This document shows, in pieces, positions 7,055-15,368 of a stretch of 37,318 nucleotides of DNA. Within the stretch, counting starts at the first letter, position 1. Every line of letters starts with the position of its first letter. The notes beneath the pieces were generated by a model, which was not told the DNA's origin, did no database searches, and worked only from the letters and a program-made list of their open reading frames with translations. Source of the stretch: Globicatella sanguinis NBRC 15551 (GTDB lineage Bacteria; Bacillota; Bacilli; Lactobacillales; Aerococcaceae). The stretch is from assembly GCF_001552295.1 (NCBI RefSeq), contig NZ_BCQX01000005.1, positions 1-37,318 of the forward strand, in the 5' to 3' direction. Both the position numbers and the translations under genes were made by a program.

Positions 7055-7798
7055 TTATTTAGCTACTAATTGTTGAATTACCGGCTCAATCACTTGATTC
7101 CAATAATCCCAATTATGATCGCCTTCTGCTTCATAAAAGTTAACTGTTATACTTTTTTGCTTTAACCAGTGGTAAAAGTTTTTGTTATGTTGATAAAAAT
7201 CATCTTCTCTGCCACAATATAGTTCTATTTTAGGCCATTGTTTAACACGCTTTGCTAAGACACTTAAATCTAGCTCTTGTTCAATTTCACTAGGTGTTTT
7301 ACGAATAAAAATATTTTTGAGCGTTGGTGGCAGTTGTTGATAATCTTGATAATCAAGACCGTCCATCCCTTTCGCAATAATACGACTCGACATGGCTGTA
7401 ATTTTACTAAAGATATGCGCATATAAAAAGCCTAATCGTAAAGCCCCATAACCTCCCATCGATAAACCAGCAATCCAAGTATCTTCTCGTTTATCGGAGA
7501 GATTAAATAATTGCCTCGTTTCAGCAACTAGGTCTTCAGCTACCATCTTACCGTATGATTCTGCATCACTAAAATCAACATAAAAACTATTTTCACCATT
7601 GGGAAAAATGATTGCGATATGATATTTTTCTGCTAACTCCAGCACTCGAGTACGCTTAATCCAATCATCATGACTCCCACTCCAACCATGAAGAAGATAT
7701 AATGTTCGCAATGGCTGCTGAGTAGTTGGAATCATCGCATTGTAATAAACCTGTCTATTTAAGTTTTTAGAAAAGAAACTCGCTTGAACTAACGTCAT
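7055..7798 (-). CDS. Alpha/beta-hydrolase esterase (EstA/tributyrin-esterase type)
   Basis: 247 residues from the preferred ATG at 7798, which has AAAGGGG eight bases upstream; an upstream ATG at 7825 would add nine residues but lacks such a site. The fold of the putative-esterase/EstA family is visible: LLHGWSGSHDDW near residues 34-45 (oxyanion region), nucleophile serine in GLSMGG, aspartate in GREDD and histidine in EGDHNW. Related lactic-bacterial enzymes hydrolyse short-chain acyl esters and acylated sugars in the cytosol. It follows the GH31 gene, but a terminator separates them, so it may be expressed on its own. No signal peptide is seen. Confidence 0.85.
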   Translation of the reverse strand: MTLVQASFFSKNLNRQVYYNAMIPTTQQPLRTLYLLHGWSGSHDDWIKRTRVLELAEKYHIAIIFPNGENSFYVDFSDAESYGKMVAEDLVAETRQLFNLSDKREDTWIAGLSMGGYGALRLGFLYAHIFSKITAMSSRIIAKGMDGLDYQDYQQLPPTLKNIFIRKTPSEIEQELDLSVLAKRVKQWPKIELYCGREDDFYQHNKNFYHWLKQKSITVNFYEAEGDHNWDYWNQVIEPVIQQLVAK

Positions 7799-7870
7799 AA
7801 AATAACCCCTTTCGAATTGGTTCATACTACTCCACTTTTATATTACAAAAAATACCACTAAATAGATATT

Positions 7871-7901
7871 AAAAGAGCCGACCTAGGGAATCGACTCTTT
7901 T
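7871..7901 (-). terminator. Terminator of the GH31 gene
   Basis: Minus-strand stem AAAAGAGTCGA / TCGGCTCTTTT with a short loop and following T-rich DNA, 7 bp after the GH31 stop codon. Confidence 0.8.
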
Positions 7902-7907
7902 GGTTTC

Positions 7908-9569
7908 TTATGAATTTAAAATATAAATTAATTCAAATACGGCTGCTTTTAGATCTTCTGAATCGATGGATTGAATAATTGATAAGTATTGTAAGTCTGA
8001 TTTATTCTCATGGAATTTAAACCATAATTTTTCTTTATCCCAATATTTTACTTGGGCTTGGTTCAAGATTTCAAATAGACGTTGCTCAATATCTTGCTTC
8101 TCAATTTTCTCAAATCCTAACAGTTCAATTTTTGCTGAATCCGTCATTGAAATTGTCACCGTATTCAATTGTTCATCTGCTATCGCTGGATACCCTTCAA
8201 CTTCAAATGCTTCTGTCGCTGAGAATACTAAATGATGTTGACGCCCTTCTGGTAAAATGTTTTCTGGATCATCAATCGTTAAACTTAAAACGCCATCTTC
8301 TACCACAACGGTTGTAACAGCACGATGATGGTCTACTTCTTCAATGAGTTCAAATTGATTGTTTGGTCCTGGATAAATTTTCCAAGTGATATCTGTTGGT
8401 AAATCATGTCGCATATTCTCAACGGGTTCTAAATCCAATGGAATAATAGCGCCCGCTTTCGCAAACACTGGCATTTCAGATAAACCACGATAAATATCGA
8501 GTGATGCGCCACCTTTATATCTTAAGTTCGTATGAACATCGTACCATTCACCTTCAGGAAAATAGATTTTTTCCTTACTCATTTTGACATCTAGTAATAA
8601 TTTTGAAGTAATAGGTAGTACTAACAATTCTGTACCAAAATAGTATTCATTGTCGTATTTATAAACTTCAAGATTATCAGATTCCTCATAATACAATGGG
8701 CGAATTAAAGGTATGCCTTCTTCAGCAGTTAATACGTTAAATGTATAGAGATAAGGTAATAATTCATGACGTTTTCTTAAGTAATCCGCAATAATCATCT
8801 CTTCCATTAACGGATAACTCCAAGGTTCTTTACCTGTAAATAGACTACTTGAACTATGAAGACGATTAATGGGACTAAACACACCATACTGCACCCAACG
8901 CACCATCAATTCATCATCACGGTAACCATTCATATGTCCACCAATGTCATGACTCCACCAAGTATACCCAATATTAGTTGCGGTTGAAGTCATATACGGT
9001 TGAAACTGTAAGGAATCCCAAGTAATAAATGAATCGCCTGAAAATCCTATTGGGTAACGATGACTACCTGGTCCAGCATAACGTGATAAAATTAAGGGTT
9101 CCTTTCCTCGTTCTTCCATATCTTTAAAATGATAATGATTCAACAGTAACAACGGATCTAGTCCATTAATTTCAGTTCCTTGTTGCCAATCAATCCAGAA
9201 GAAATCAATCCCTTGCTCTTCTAATGGATGCATCACATCTTTAAAGTATGCCTCTCTAAACGCCTCATCTGTAAAATCAAAAATAGCAGGTTCTTCAATC
9301 TCGGTATTTAAATTTAATCTTTTAGCAACAGCTGGATAACAATCTTCATAAGCGCGTATCCCATCAGCCGGATGAAGATTAATGGAAATGGCTAGCCCTT
9401 CATCATGAAGCCACTTTAAGAATCGTTCGGGATTTGGGAAATAGTCTTTATTCCAAGTATAGCCTGTCCAAGAACTGCCAAAGCGTTCCGGAATTTGTGT
9501 CAAATGCCAATCCATGTCAATGACTGCCACAGATAATGGAATATTCTTCGCTTTAAAAGTCTCGACCAA
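7908..9569 (-). CDS. GH31 alpha-glucosidase, C-terminal part (frameshifted gene)
   Basis: This 553-residue frame carries most of the GH31 catalytic barrel: FFWIDWQQG (region of the catalytic nucleophile aspartate), SRYAGPGSHRYPIGFSGD (acid/base aspartate region) and WWSHDIGGH, then RHELLPYLY and C-terminal beta-domains. The last 60 or so residues are a charged extension. The first ATG shown is internal: the frame is open upstream to about 9645 and encodes PKLPRYALGNWWSRYWKYTE, the normal GH31 continuation of the upstream piece. One base appears missing at the GGG at 9643-9645 (plus strand). Family members cleave terminal alpha-glucosyl or alpha-xylosyl residues; the substrate here is undetermined. 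Confidence 0.82.
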   Translation of the reverse strand: MVETFKAKNIPLSVAVIDMDWHLTQIPERFGSSWTGYTWNKDYFPNPERFLKWLHDEGLAISINLHPADGIRAYEDCYPAVAKRLNLNTEIEEPAIFDFTDEAFREAYFKDVMHPLEEQGIDFFWIDWQQGTEINGLDPLLLLNHYHFKDMEERGKEPLILSRYAGPGSHRYPIGFSGDSFITWDSLQFQPYMTSTATNIGYTWWSHDIGGHMNGYRDDELMVRWVQYGVFSPINRLHSSSSLFTGKEPWSYPLMEEMIIADYLRKRHELLPYLYTFNVLTAEEGIPLIRPLYYEESDNLEVYKYDNEYYFGTELLVLPITSKLLLDVKMSKEKIYFPEGEWYDVHTNLRYKGGASLDIYRGLSEMPVFAKAGAIIPLDLEPVENMRHDLPTDITWKIYPGPNNQFELIEEVDHHRAVTTVVVEDGVLSLTIDDPENILPEGRQHHLVFSATEAFEVEGYPAIADEQLNTVTISMTDSAKIELLGFEKIEKQDIEQRLFEILNQAQVKYWDKEKLWFKFHENKSDLQYLSIIQSIDSEDLKAAVFELIYILNS

Positions 9570-9619
9570 TTCTTTGTAAGACTCTTCAGTATACTTCCAA
9601 TAACGACTCCACCAGTTTC

Positions 9620-10183
9620 CTAATGCATAACGTGGTAATTTTGGGAGAAACCTGTTAATTTAAAGTACGTATGCAGACCTTGATTATAATCATGCCCAAA
9701 TGCCAATGCATAAATATCAATCGAGTCAAAATCCTTACGAACAATATCCCCCACTTCATTAATAAATTGTGAGTTGGAGTCATCTAAAATGGTAAATCCT
9801 TTAAAACTCATTACACCGTCTTCTAAAGGTATCGCACCATCCACTTCGTCTAAAGTACGGGTTGTGCCTTTTAAATTAATAAATTCATCGCCATAATACC
9901 AACGATTGCCATGTGGGTAGAAAGCAAAATTAAAATCGATGTATAAACTTTTCTTAGAGAATGGCTGTTCTTTTTGGTAATAAAGATGGAATTTAGGTGA
10001 GTAAATTTCCAAAATCTCCTCAGTTTCAACTACATCATATTCAATCTTCTCTATCTGTTCGATTTCACGATTCATCACACTTTGAGTTTTTGAATCTACA
10101 AACGTTCCTGTTTCTGAATATTCTAAACGGACAACTTCATTACTTAATAATGAAATACGATATTTTTCGCCAATAAATTGCAT
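9620..10183 (-). CDS. GH31 alpha-glucosidase, N-terminal part (frameshifted gene)
   Basis: About 187 residues from ATG 10181-10183, which follows AGGAGG by 6 bp; a further upstream start inside the regulator gene is less likely. It contains the GH31 N-terminal beta-sandwich (HLYYQKEQPFSKKSLYIDF, YYGDEFINLKGTTRTLDEVDG) and ends at TAG after a shifted tail FSQNYHVMH. The next frame continues the family sequence directly, so the two pieces are one gene of about 760 codons (7908-10183) broken by a single-base change. It starts 10 bp after the LacI-type gene stop, so regulator and enzyme form one operon. Confidence 0.8.
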   Translation of the reverse strand: MQFIGEKYRISLLSNEVVRLEYSETGTFVDSKTQSVMNREIEQIEKIEYDVVETEEILEIYSPKFHLYYQKEQPFSKKSLYIDFNFAFYPHGNRWYYGDEFINLKGTTRTLDEVDGAIPLEDGVMSFKGFTILDDSNSQFINEVGDIVRKDFDSIDIYALAFGHDYNQGLHTYFKLTGFSQNYHVMH

Positions 10184-10193
10184 TTTCAACCTC

Positions 10194-11219
10194 CTACATT
10201 TGTTTAACACTTTCTCTTACTTCTAATTCGCCATCCATAATAATGGTCTGTTGAATATTTTCTTTCGGTATGCCTTTAATTGGCACCATAATTTGCCCAA
10301 GGGCGACCTCGCCTTTTACATTTTGAAAAAGATTCATCGTTGTTAATTTAGGTGAGATCAGTTCTGAAAATTGAATATTATCAAAACTAATGACCGAACA
10401 ATCATCCGGTACAGAATAGCCCCGTTCTTTTAATTGAGAAATTAGCTGAATCGCTAGTAAATCAGCTGTTACAATAATCGCGGAATATTGATCGATATTT
10501 TCAATCACTTTGTCCAATTGTTCATTATAAAAGACACGCTTAGAATTAAACGCTAAACCATGTGCAACTAAGCCTTCTTGATAACCTGCTAAACGTTCCT
10601 GAATAACACCATGTTCATTCAAATTAACACGATAGGTCAAGAATGCAATATCATGGTGTCCTCTTGATACCAAATGACTGACTAAATCATGTGCTATTTT
10701 TTTATCATCTGAACGTACAAAATAAAGATGCTCTTTCTCTTTTAATTCCCTTAGTTCAGCTTCATCATAATAGGTATCGATAAAGGTAATCGGTTCTTGG
10801 ATAATCTTCATAGCATCGACCATGGTCTGCTGATTAAACCCCACTCCTATAAAACCACTGAACTGCCAATTATTTCTAATGACACCAATGTCGTCCACTG
10901 AGTTAATGGTTTGAATTAAAACAAAATAATTTTCTTTACGACTAATGGTTTCGATTCCTTCTAACAACTGTCCAGCGAAAGGATCGTTAAAATTATAAAT
11001 TTCTTGATCAGTGTAAAATAACAAGCCGATTAATTTAGAAGATGAATTGACTAATGCTTTTGCGTTCATATTCGGAGTATAATTATATTCTTTAATAATG
11101 TTATTAATCTTATCAATTGTCTCTTGAGAAACTTTATTCGTGCGGTTATTCATGACATTTGAAACGGTTGTCACGCTCACATTTGCTAATTTGGCTATAT
11201 CTTTGATTGTGATCTTCAC
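10194..11219 (-). CDS. LacI-family transcriptional regulator of the GH31 operon
   Basis: 341 residues. The LacI helix-turn-helix is at the N-terminus (TIKDIAKLANVSVTTVSNVM, residues 4-23), with the hinge helix near 50-60 (NMNAKALVNSSSK), then a periplasmic-binding-like sugar domain. The start is GTG (11217-11219) after AAAGGGGTG. Two copies of the palindrome GTTTAACGTTAAAC lie just upstream, one next to a good promoter, which indicates autoregulation and control of the downstream glucosidase. The AACGTT centre is typical of LacI/MalR-type sites. The inducer is inferred to be a product of the glucosidase substrate; it cannot be named. Confidence 0.9.
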   Translation of the reverse strand: MKITIKDIAKLANVSVTTVSNVMNNRTNKVSQETIDKINNIIKEYNYTPNMNAKALVNSSSKLIGLLFYTDQEIYNFNDPFAGQLLEGIETISRKENYFVLIQTINSVDDIGVIRNNWQFSGFIGVGFNQQTMVDAMKIIQEPITFIDTYYDEAELRELKEKEHLYFVRSDDKKIAHDLVSHLVSRGHHDIAFLTYRVNLNEHGVIQERLAGYQEGLVAHGLAFNSKRVFYNEQLDKVIENIDQYSAIIVTADLLAIQLISQLKERGYSVPDDCSVISFDNIQFSELISPKLTTMNLFQNVKGEVALGQIMVPIKGIPKENIQQTIIMDGELEVRESVKQM

Positions 11220-11244
11220 TTTGTCACACCCCTTTCAAATTCTT

Positions 11245-11262
11245 AGGTTTAACGTTAAACCT
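11245..11262. promoter_or_regulatory. LacI-type operator O1
   Basis: Perfect 18-bp palindrome AGGTTTAACGTTAAACCT, 26 bp before the GTG start of the regulator gene, therefore in the 5' leader of the operon. Confidence 0.8.
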
Positions 11263-11277
11263 TTTGGTATAAAATTT

Positions 11278-11301
11278 AGTACTTAATAAAAATTAAGTAC
11301 T
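11278..11301. promoter_or_regulatory. Perfect inverted repeat between the two operators
   Basis: AGTACTTAAT, a 4-nt A spacer, then ATTAAGTACT: 10-bp perfect arms. It lies between O1 and O2, in the expected 5' leader. It could be an RNA hairpin or a site for a second regulator; neither is proven. Confidence 0.55.
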
Positions 11302-11310
11302 TTTCGATTT

Positions 11311-11328
11311 AGGTTTAACGTTAAACTT
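11311..11328. promoter_or_regulatory. LacI-type operator O2
   Basis: AGGTTTAACGTTAAACTT, one mismatch from a perfect palindrome and centred 66 bp from O1. It lies immediately downstream of the promoter at 11343-11371, a position suited to repression. Confidence 0.8.
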
Positions 11329-11342
11329 AAACTTTCAATTAC

Positions 11343-11371
11343 ATGATAACGATTTCTTTTGTGCTTGTCAA
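11343..11371 (-). promoter_or_regulatory. Promoter of the lacI-GH31 operon
   Basis: Minus-strand -35 TTGACA (11366-11371), 17-bp spacer, -10 TATCAT (11343-11348). O2 follows within about 15 bp. Confidence 0.75.
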
Positions 11372-11491
11372 TAGTTTTTCTAAATATATTTAAAAGCACT
11401 TGCGAAATCGATAAAAAATAATGGTATAAGAAAGCGAAAGTATAATTCTCTCGCTTCTTACACCACTAAATTTGTGAGTTTTTCTTTTATG

Positions 11492-11559
11492 GGCTCTATA
11501 TTATTTAGTGTGGGTGAACAGAGTCATTTCTTTTCACCCACATCATTTGACAAAGAGCC
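11492..11559. mobile_element. 68-bp miniature inverted-repeat element, ISL3-like
   Basis: Two 27-bp terminal inverted repeats (11492-11518 and 11533-11559) face each other across 14 bp. The right end read inward is GGCTCTTTGTCAAATGATG then TGGGTGAA; the left end is GGCTCTATATTATTTAGTG then TGGGTGAA. The element is flanked by a perfect 8-bp direct repeat CTTTTATG (11484-11491 and 11560-11567). An 8-bp target duplication and GGCTCTTTG-type ends are features of ISL3-family insertion sequences. It encodes nothing and needs a transposase from elsewhere. As a hairpin 28 bp past the argS stop it may also act as the argS terminator. Confidence 0.85.
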
Positions 11560-11594
11560 CTTTTATGAAATTTTCGTAATAGTTAGCCCTTCGA

Positions 11595-13286
11595 TTACAT
11601 TTCTTCCGGAGCTGCAATCCCTAATAAGTTTAAGGCATCTTTAATCACAATAGTCGTTGCTTTAACTAAGGCCATACGCGCTGGTCTTTGTGCGTCGTCA
11701 TCTAATAAACGAGTATTGCCGTAATATTTATTAAATAATTGTGCTAATTGAACAGCGTATTTAGCAATTACAGAAGGCTCATATTTTTCCATCGCTTGTG
11801 TTACGACTTGAGGGTATGCTAATAACTTTTTAGCCACTTCCCAACTGTAGTCATCTTCTAATTGATAATCAACATTCGCATCGATCGCTTGACCATATTT
11901 ACGCATTAAGCTCATTGCTCTGGCATAAGTATATTGCACATATGGACCGGTTTCCCCTTCAAATTGAACGATTTCTTCTAATTTAAAGTCAAAACTATTC
12001 ATGCGGTCTGTCTTCAAGTCGTGGAATACAACCGCCCCAACCCCGACTTCTTTAGCGACTGCTTCTTTATTCGCTAATGTCGGATTTTTCTCATTAATTT
12101 GTTGGAAGGCTAAATTGATCGCATCATTTAACACAACTTCTAATAAGATGATTTTTCCTTTACGTGTTGATAATTTCTTACCGTTTAAAGTGATTAAACC
12201 AAATGGCACATGAATCATATCATCGGCCCAGTCACGTCCCATGCGTTTTAAGACAGCACGTAATTGTTTAAAGTGACCTGACTGCTCATTACCAACAACA
12301 TAAACATTCTTAGCAAAATCATAAGTATCTTTACGATATTGTGCCGCAGCTAAGTCGCGGGTAGCATATAATGTGGCTCCGTCAGACTTTTTAATTAAGG
12401 CTGGTGGTAAATCTTCCTCGTCCAATTTTACAATTGTAGCACCATTATCAACGGTCGTAATCCCTTTTTCTTCTAATTCATCAATAATCGGTTGCATTTT
12501 ATCGTTATAAAAAGCTTCACCATTATAAGAGTCAAAAGTAATTCCCAATAAATCATAAACTTTATTGAATTCTTTTAATGATTCATCTTTGAACCAAGTC
12601 CATAAACGAATCATTTCTTCGTCACCATCTTCTAAAGCTTTAAAAGCGGCACGTGCTTGTTCTTCAAGTTCTGGTCTTGTTTCTGCTGCTTCATGGAAAT
12701 CTACATATAATTTTACCAATTCTTTAACAGGATCAGCCTCAATTACCTTATCATCGCCCCACATTTTATAGGCAACGATTAATTTACCAAATTGCGTTCC
12801 CCAATCTCCTAAGTGATTAATACGAACGGGTTGATAGTTGGTTTTTTTCGCAATATTAGCAATCGCATTACCGATAACGGTTGAACGTAAATGCCCCATG
12901 GACATTGGTTTGGCAATATTAGGTGAAGACATGTCGACTGTCATTGTTGCACCTTTTCCTAAATCAACTGCACCATATTGTTCCCCTTTTTCGATAACGT
13001 CTTTAACAATCTCAAACGCAGTAGCTGAACGTTTTAAACGAATATTAATATAAGGTCCTACTGCCTCTACGGTTTGAAAAGCTGAAGTGTCCATTTGTGC
13101 CACAATGTCTTGGGCAATTTGTGGGGGTGCTTTTCGTAAAACTCTTGCTAATGTGAAAACAGGAAAAGCCAAATCTCCCATTGATGAATCTTTGGGGATT
13201 TCAATTAACGCTTTTACTTCATCGACTGTTAAATGTTCTGCTAAAACTTGTTGTAATTTTTCGGCAAATAATAATTTATTATCCAT
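11595..13286 (-). CDS. argS: Arginyl-tRNA synthetase
   Basis: 563 residues, normal length for a class I ArgRS. The HIGH-type motif is MSMGHLRST near residue 130 (preceded by SSPNIAKP), and the KMSKS-equivalent is LSTRKGK near 377. The C-terminal DALRD-type anticodon-binding domain ends with ALNLLGIAAPEEM. It charges tRNA-Arg with arginine. AGGAGG precedes the ATG, and the leader contains a T-box with an Arg (CGC) specifier, so expression rises when tRNA-Arg is uncharged. It is transcribed alone. Confidence 0.97.
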   Translation of the reverse strand: MDNKLLFAEKLQQVLAEHLTVDEVKALIEIPKDSSMGDLAFPVFTLARVLRKAPPQIAQDIVAQMDTSAFQTVEAVGPYINIRLKRSATAFEIVKDVIEKGEQYGAVDLGKGATMTVDMSSPNIAKPMSMGHLRSTVIGNAIANIAKKTNYQPVRINHLGDWGTQFGKLIVAYKMWGDDKVIEADPVKELVKLYVDFHEAAETRPELEEQARAAFKALEDGDEEMIRLWTWFKDESLKEFNKVYDLLGITFDSYNGEAFYNDKMQPIIDELEEKGITTVDNGATIVKLDEEDLPPALIKKSDGATLYATRDLAAAQYRKDTYDFAKNVYVVGNEQSGHFKQLRAVLKRMGRDWADDMIHVPFGLITLNGKKLSTRKGKIILLEVVLNDAINLAFQQINEKNPTLANKEAVAKEVGVGAVVFHDLKTDRMNSFDFKLEEIVQFEGETGPYVQYTYARAMSLMRKYGQAIDANVDYQLEDDYSWEVAKKLLAYPQVVTQAMEKYEPSVIAKYAVQLAQLFNKYYGNTRLLDDDAQRPARMALVKATTIVIKDALNLLGIAAPEEM

Positions 13287-13558
13287 TTTTTCCTCCTAAA
13301 AAGATTAAAAAAACCTCTAACAATGCCAAAATTAACATCGTTAGAGGCGAGTATTTATTAAAATATCGCGGTACCACTCTAATTCCACTATCAAATAGTG
13401 CTCTTCTAGTTGTTAACGAAGTCTGGCTCCGAATTAGACAGTTAATCTAATTAAACTAGAAGTGCGGTTCGTTTTCGTGAAATCATTGGCTCTCAACAAC
13501 CCAACTTGCTGTATCTTTCATTTAAAAACTACTCTCTTCTAGAGTTTGCTCTAAACCT
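13287..13558 (-). promoter_or_regulatory. T-box leader of argS, specifier CGC (Arg)
   Basis: On the minus strand the conserved T-box core AGAGTGGTACCGCG lies at 13367-13380. Stem I carries TTGAGAGCCAATGA (distal region) and GAAC-CGC-A at 13463-13470, with the specifier CGC at 13464-13466. The terminator is CCTCTAACGATG...CATTGTTAGAGG (13314-13347) followed by T7. Specifier and downstream gene agree. The fold was read by eye. Confidence 0.9.
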
Positions 13559-13564
13559 AAAAGT

Positions 13565-13593
13565 ATTTTACCAAAGACTAGAATATTTGTCTA
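13565..13593 (-). promoter_or_regulatory. Promoter of argS
   Basis: Minus-strand -35 TAGACA (13588-13593), 17-bp spacer, extended -10 TGGTAAAAT (TAAAAT at 13565-13570), just upstream of the T-box. Confidence 0.65.
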
Positions 13594-13720
13594 CATAAAG
13601 CTGAAAGTCATTGCGACGATAAAACTTAGCTTGCTAGTATCCTATAGACCACATGTTATTTAATGCTAAATGCAAATGACGCCATCGCTAAGTCTATTAC
13701 CATCATGCTGAAGTGCGAAC

Positions 13721-14530
13721 TTAACCCCTCGCTAAGCGTTCACGGATGCGGTTAGATAAGTATTCAACAATTAAAATTAAAACAACTAAACCAATTAAGA
13801 TAGAACCGACTTCATTCCAACGATAAGCGGACATCGCAAAAACCAATGGTGCTCCGATACCGCCCGCGCCAACTAATCCTAAGATTGTAGCGTCACGTAA
13901 GTTCATATCAAAACGGAAAATCAACGTTGATAATAAGCTTGAGCCCAATTGCGGTAAAATGCCACAACGGATTTTTTCAAACGTATTACATCCTGAAGCT
14001 TCCATAGCTTCTAAAATATTGGTATCGATATCATCAATTGTTTCATTGAATAATTTAGTTAACATCCCAATGGATGTCACTGATAAGGTCATTAAACCAG
14101 CAAACGCTCCTGGTCCGGTCACACGAATAAACATTAAACCATAAACAAAACTTGGTATCGTACGAATCGCCACGACGAATAAACGTACAATCACCACGAT
14201 CGGCATTGGCATAATCTTTTGTGAAGCGAGAAACGCAATTGGTAATGAGAAGACTGCCCCGACTAAAGTTCCTAGAAAAGCAATCGCCATGGTTTCTAAT
14301 AATAAATATGGTACTGATTGTTTAGTTAAATTAAACAGAATTTCGGTATTGGGTGAAAAAATCCCTTTAATAATATTAGCAGCGATAGAGCTACCGTTTT
14401 TAGTTACTGAAACTTCACCTACAGTAGTAGAAGACCAAATTAATAATGCTACCACTAATATCGTCCAAAAATATTGTGTTGCGCGACTACGATCTCTACT
14501 CTCATACATTTCATTTATACGATCGATCAT
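13721..14530 (-). CDS. phnE: Phosphonate-type ABC transporter permease, second copy
   Basis: 269 residues from ATG 14528-14530, which follows AGGAGG; upstream in-frame starts would overlap the previous gene by 40 bp and lack a site. About six membrane spans. The ATPase-contact loop is EAMEASGCNTFEKIRCGILP and the following GLVGAGGIGAPL is typical of PhnE. It is the last gene of phnC-phnE-phnE; the two permeases presumably form a heterodimer in the membrane. About 150 bp without a recognisable gene separate it from the argS promoter, and no phnD follows. Confidence 0.9.
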   Translation of the reverse strand: MIDRINEMYESRDRSRATQYFWTILVVALLIWSSTTVGEVSVTKNGSSIAANIIKGIFSPNTEILFNLTKQSVPYLLLETMAIAFLGTLVGAVFSLPIAFLASQKIMPMPIVVIVRLFVVAIRTIPSFVYGLMFIRVTGPGAFAGLMTLSVTSIGMLTKLFNETIDDIDTNILEAMEASGCNTFEKIRCGILPQLGSSLLSTLIFRFDMNLRDATILGLVGAGGIGAPLVFAMSAYRWNEVGSILIGLVVLILIVEYLSNRIRERLARG

Positions 14531-14540
14531 CTTGGTCCTC

Positions 14541-15368
14541 CTATGATAATTTCTTACGTAAGTAGCCACTAATAAATTCAATAATTGCTACTGTAATAAA
14601 TAAACAAAGTAAAATCATCCCGACATTTTGGTATTCACGCCAAGAAAGGTTTTCATTTAAAATAATCCCAATCCCACCGGCACCAACATATCCTAAAATT
14701 GCTGCATGACGCACATTCCCTTCGAAGGTATACAAACTAGTCGATAAATAGGATGGTAAAACCTGCGGTTGAATGGCTGCCACAAAACTCTTGATTTTAT
14801 TGGCTCCAGCCGCTTCCATCGCTTCATAAGGTAACATATCAACCGTTTCGATTGTTTCATATAACTGTTTTCCTACGAATGAGAAGGTAAAGAGTGCAAT
14901 CGCTAATGTCCCTGAGAAGGTTCCTAGACCGAAAATGTAAGTTAAGATTAATGCAGATACTAAAGTCGGCATAGTACGAATCATACTGAGAATGAATTTC
15001 ATAATACCCGATAATACTTTATTATGGGTTAGGTTAATGGAAGCTACCATCGCAAAAGGAATCGCTAAAAAGGCTCCGATAACAGTCCCTAATACTGACA
15101 TCTTAATTGTATCCACTAAGGGTCCGAGAACGCCATTAAAAAAACTCCAATTTGGCGGCACCATCCGTCCTAAAATAACAAAGAATTGTTGTCCTCGTTT
15201 CATTAAAGTCGACAAATTAAAACCTGTTAATTGCACTGAATAATACATTGCGATTAACACCAAAATCACCACGAAAGGCGCTATTGAGCGAGGCTTTTTA
15301 ACTACTTTCCCATTCGTTAAGGTGATTTCTTTAGGAGGTAAAATATTATCTCTTAAAGATTTAACCAT
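14541..15368 (-). CDS. phnE: Phosphonate-type ABC transporter permease, first copy
   Basis: 275 residues with a cytoplasmic N-terminal tail (about 30 residues) and around six membrane spans. The EAA loop reads EAMEAAGANKIKSFVAAIQP, followed by ILGYVGAGGIG, as in PhnE. The ATG overlaps the phnC stop by one base (TAATG). The second permease starts 10 bp after its stop. The family imports phosphonates or phosphate-ester-like compounds; substrate is not readable from permeases alone. Confidence 0.9.
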   Translation of the reverse strand: MVKSLRDNILPPKEITLTNGKVVKKPRSIAPFVVILVLIAMYYSVQLTGFNLSTLMKRGQQFFVILGRMVPPNWSFFNGVLGPLVDTIKMSVLGTVIGAFLAIPFAMVASINLTHNKVLSGIMKFILSMIRTMPTLVSALILTYIFGLGTFSGTLAIALFTFSFVGKQLYETIETVDMLPYEAMEAAGANKIKSFVAAIQPQVLPSYLSTSLYTFEGNVRHAAILGYVGAGGIGIILNENLSWREYQNVGMILLCLFITVAIIEFISGYLRKKLS

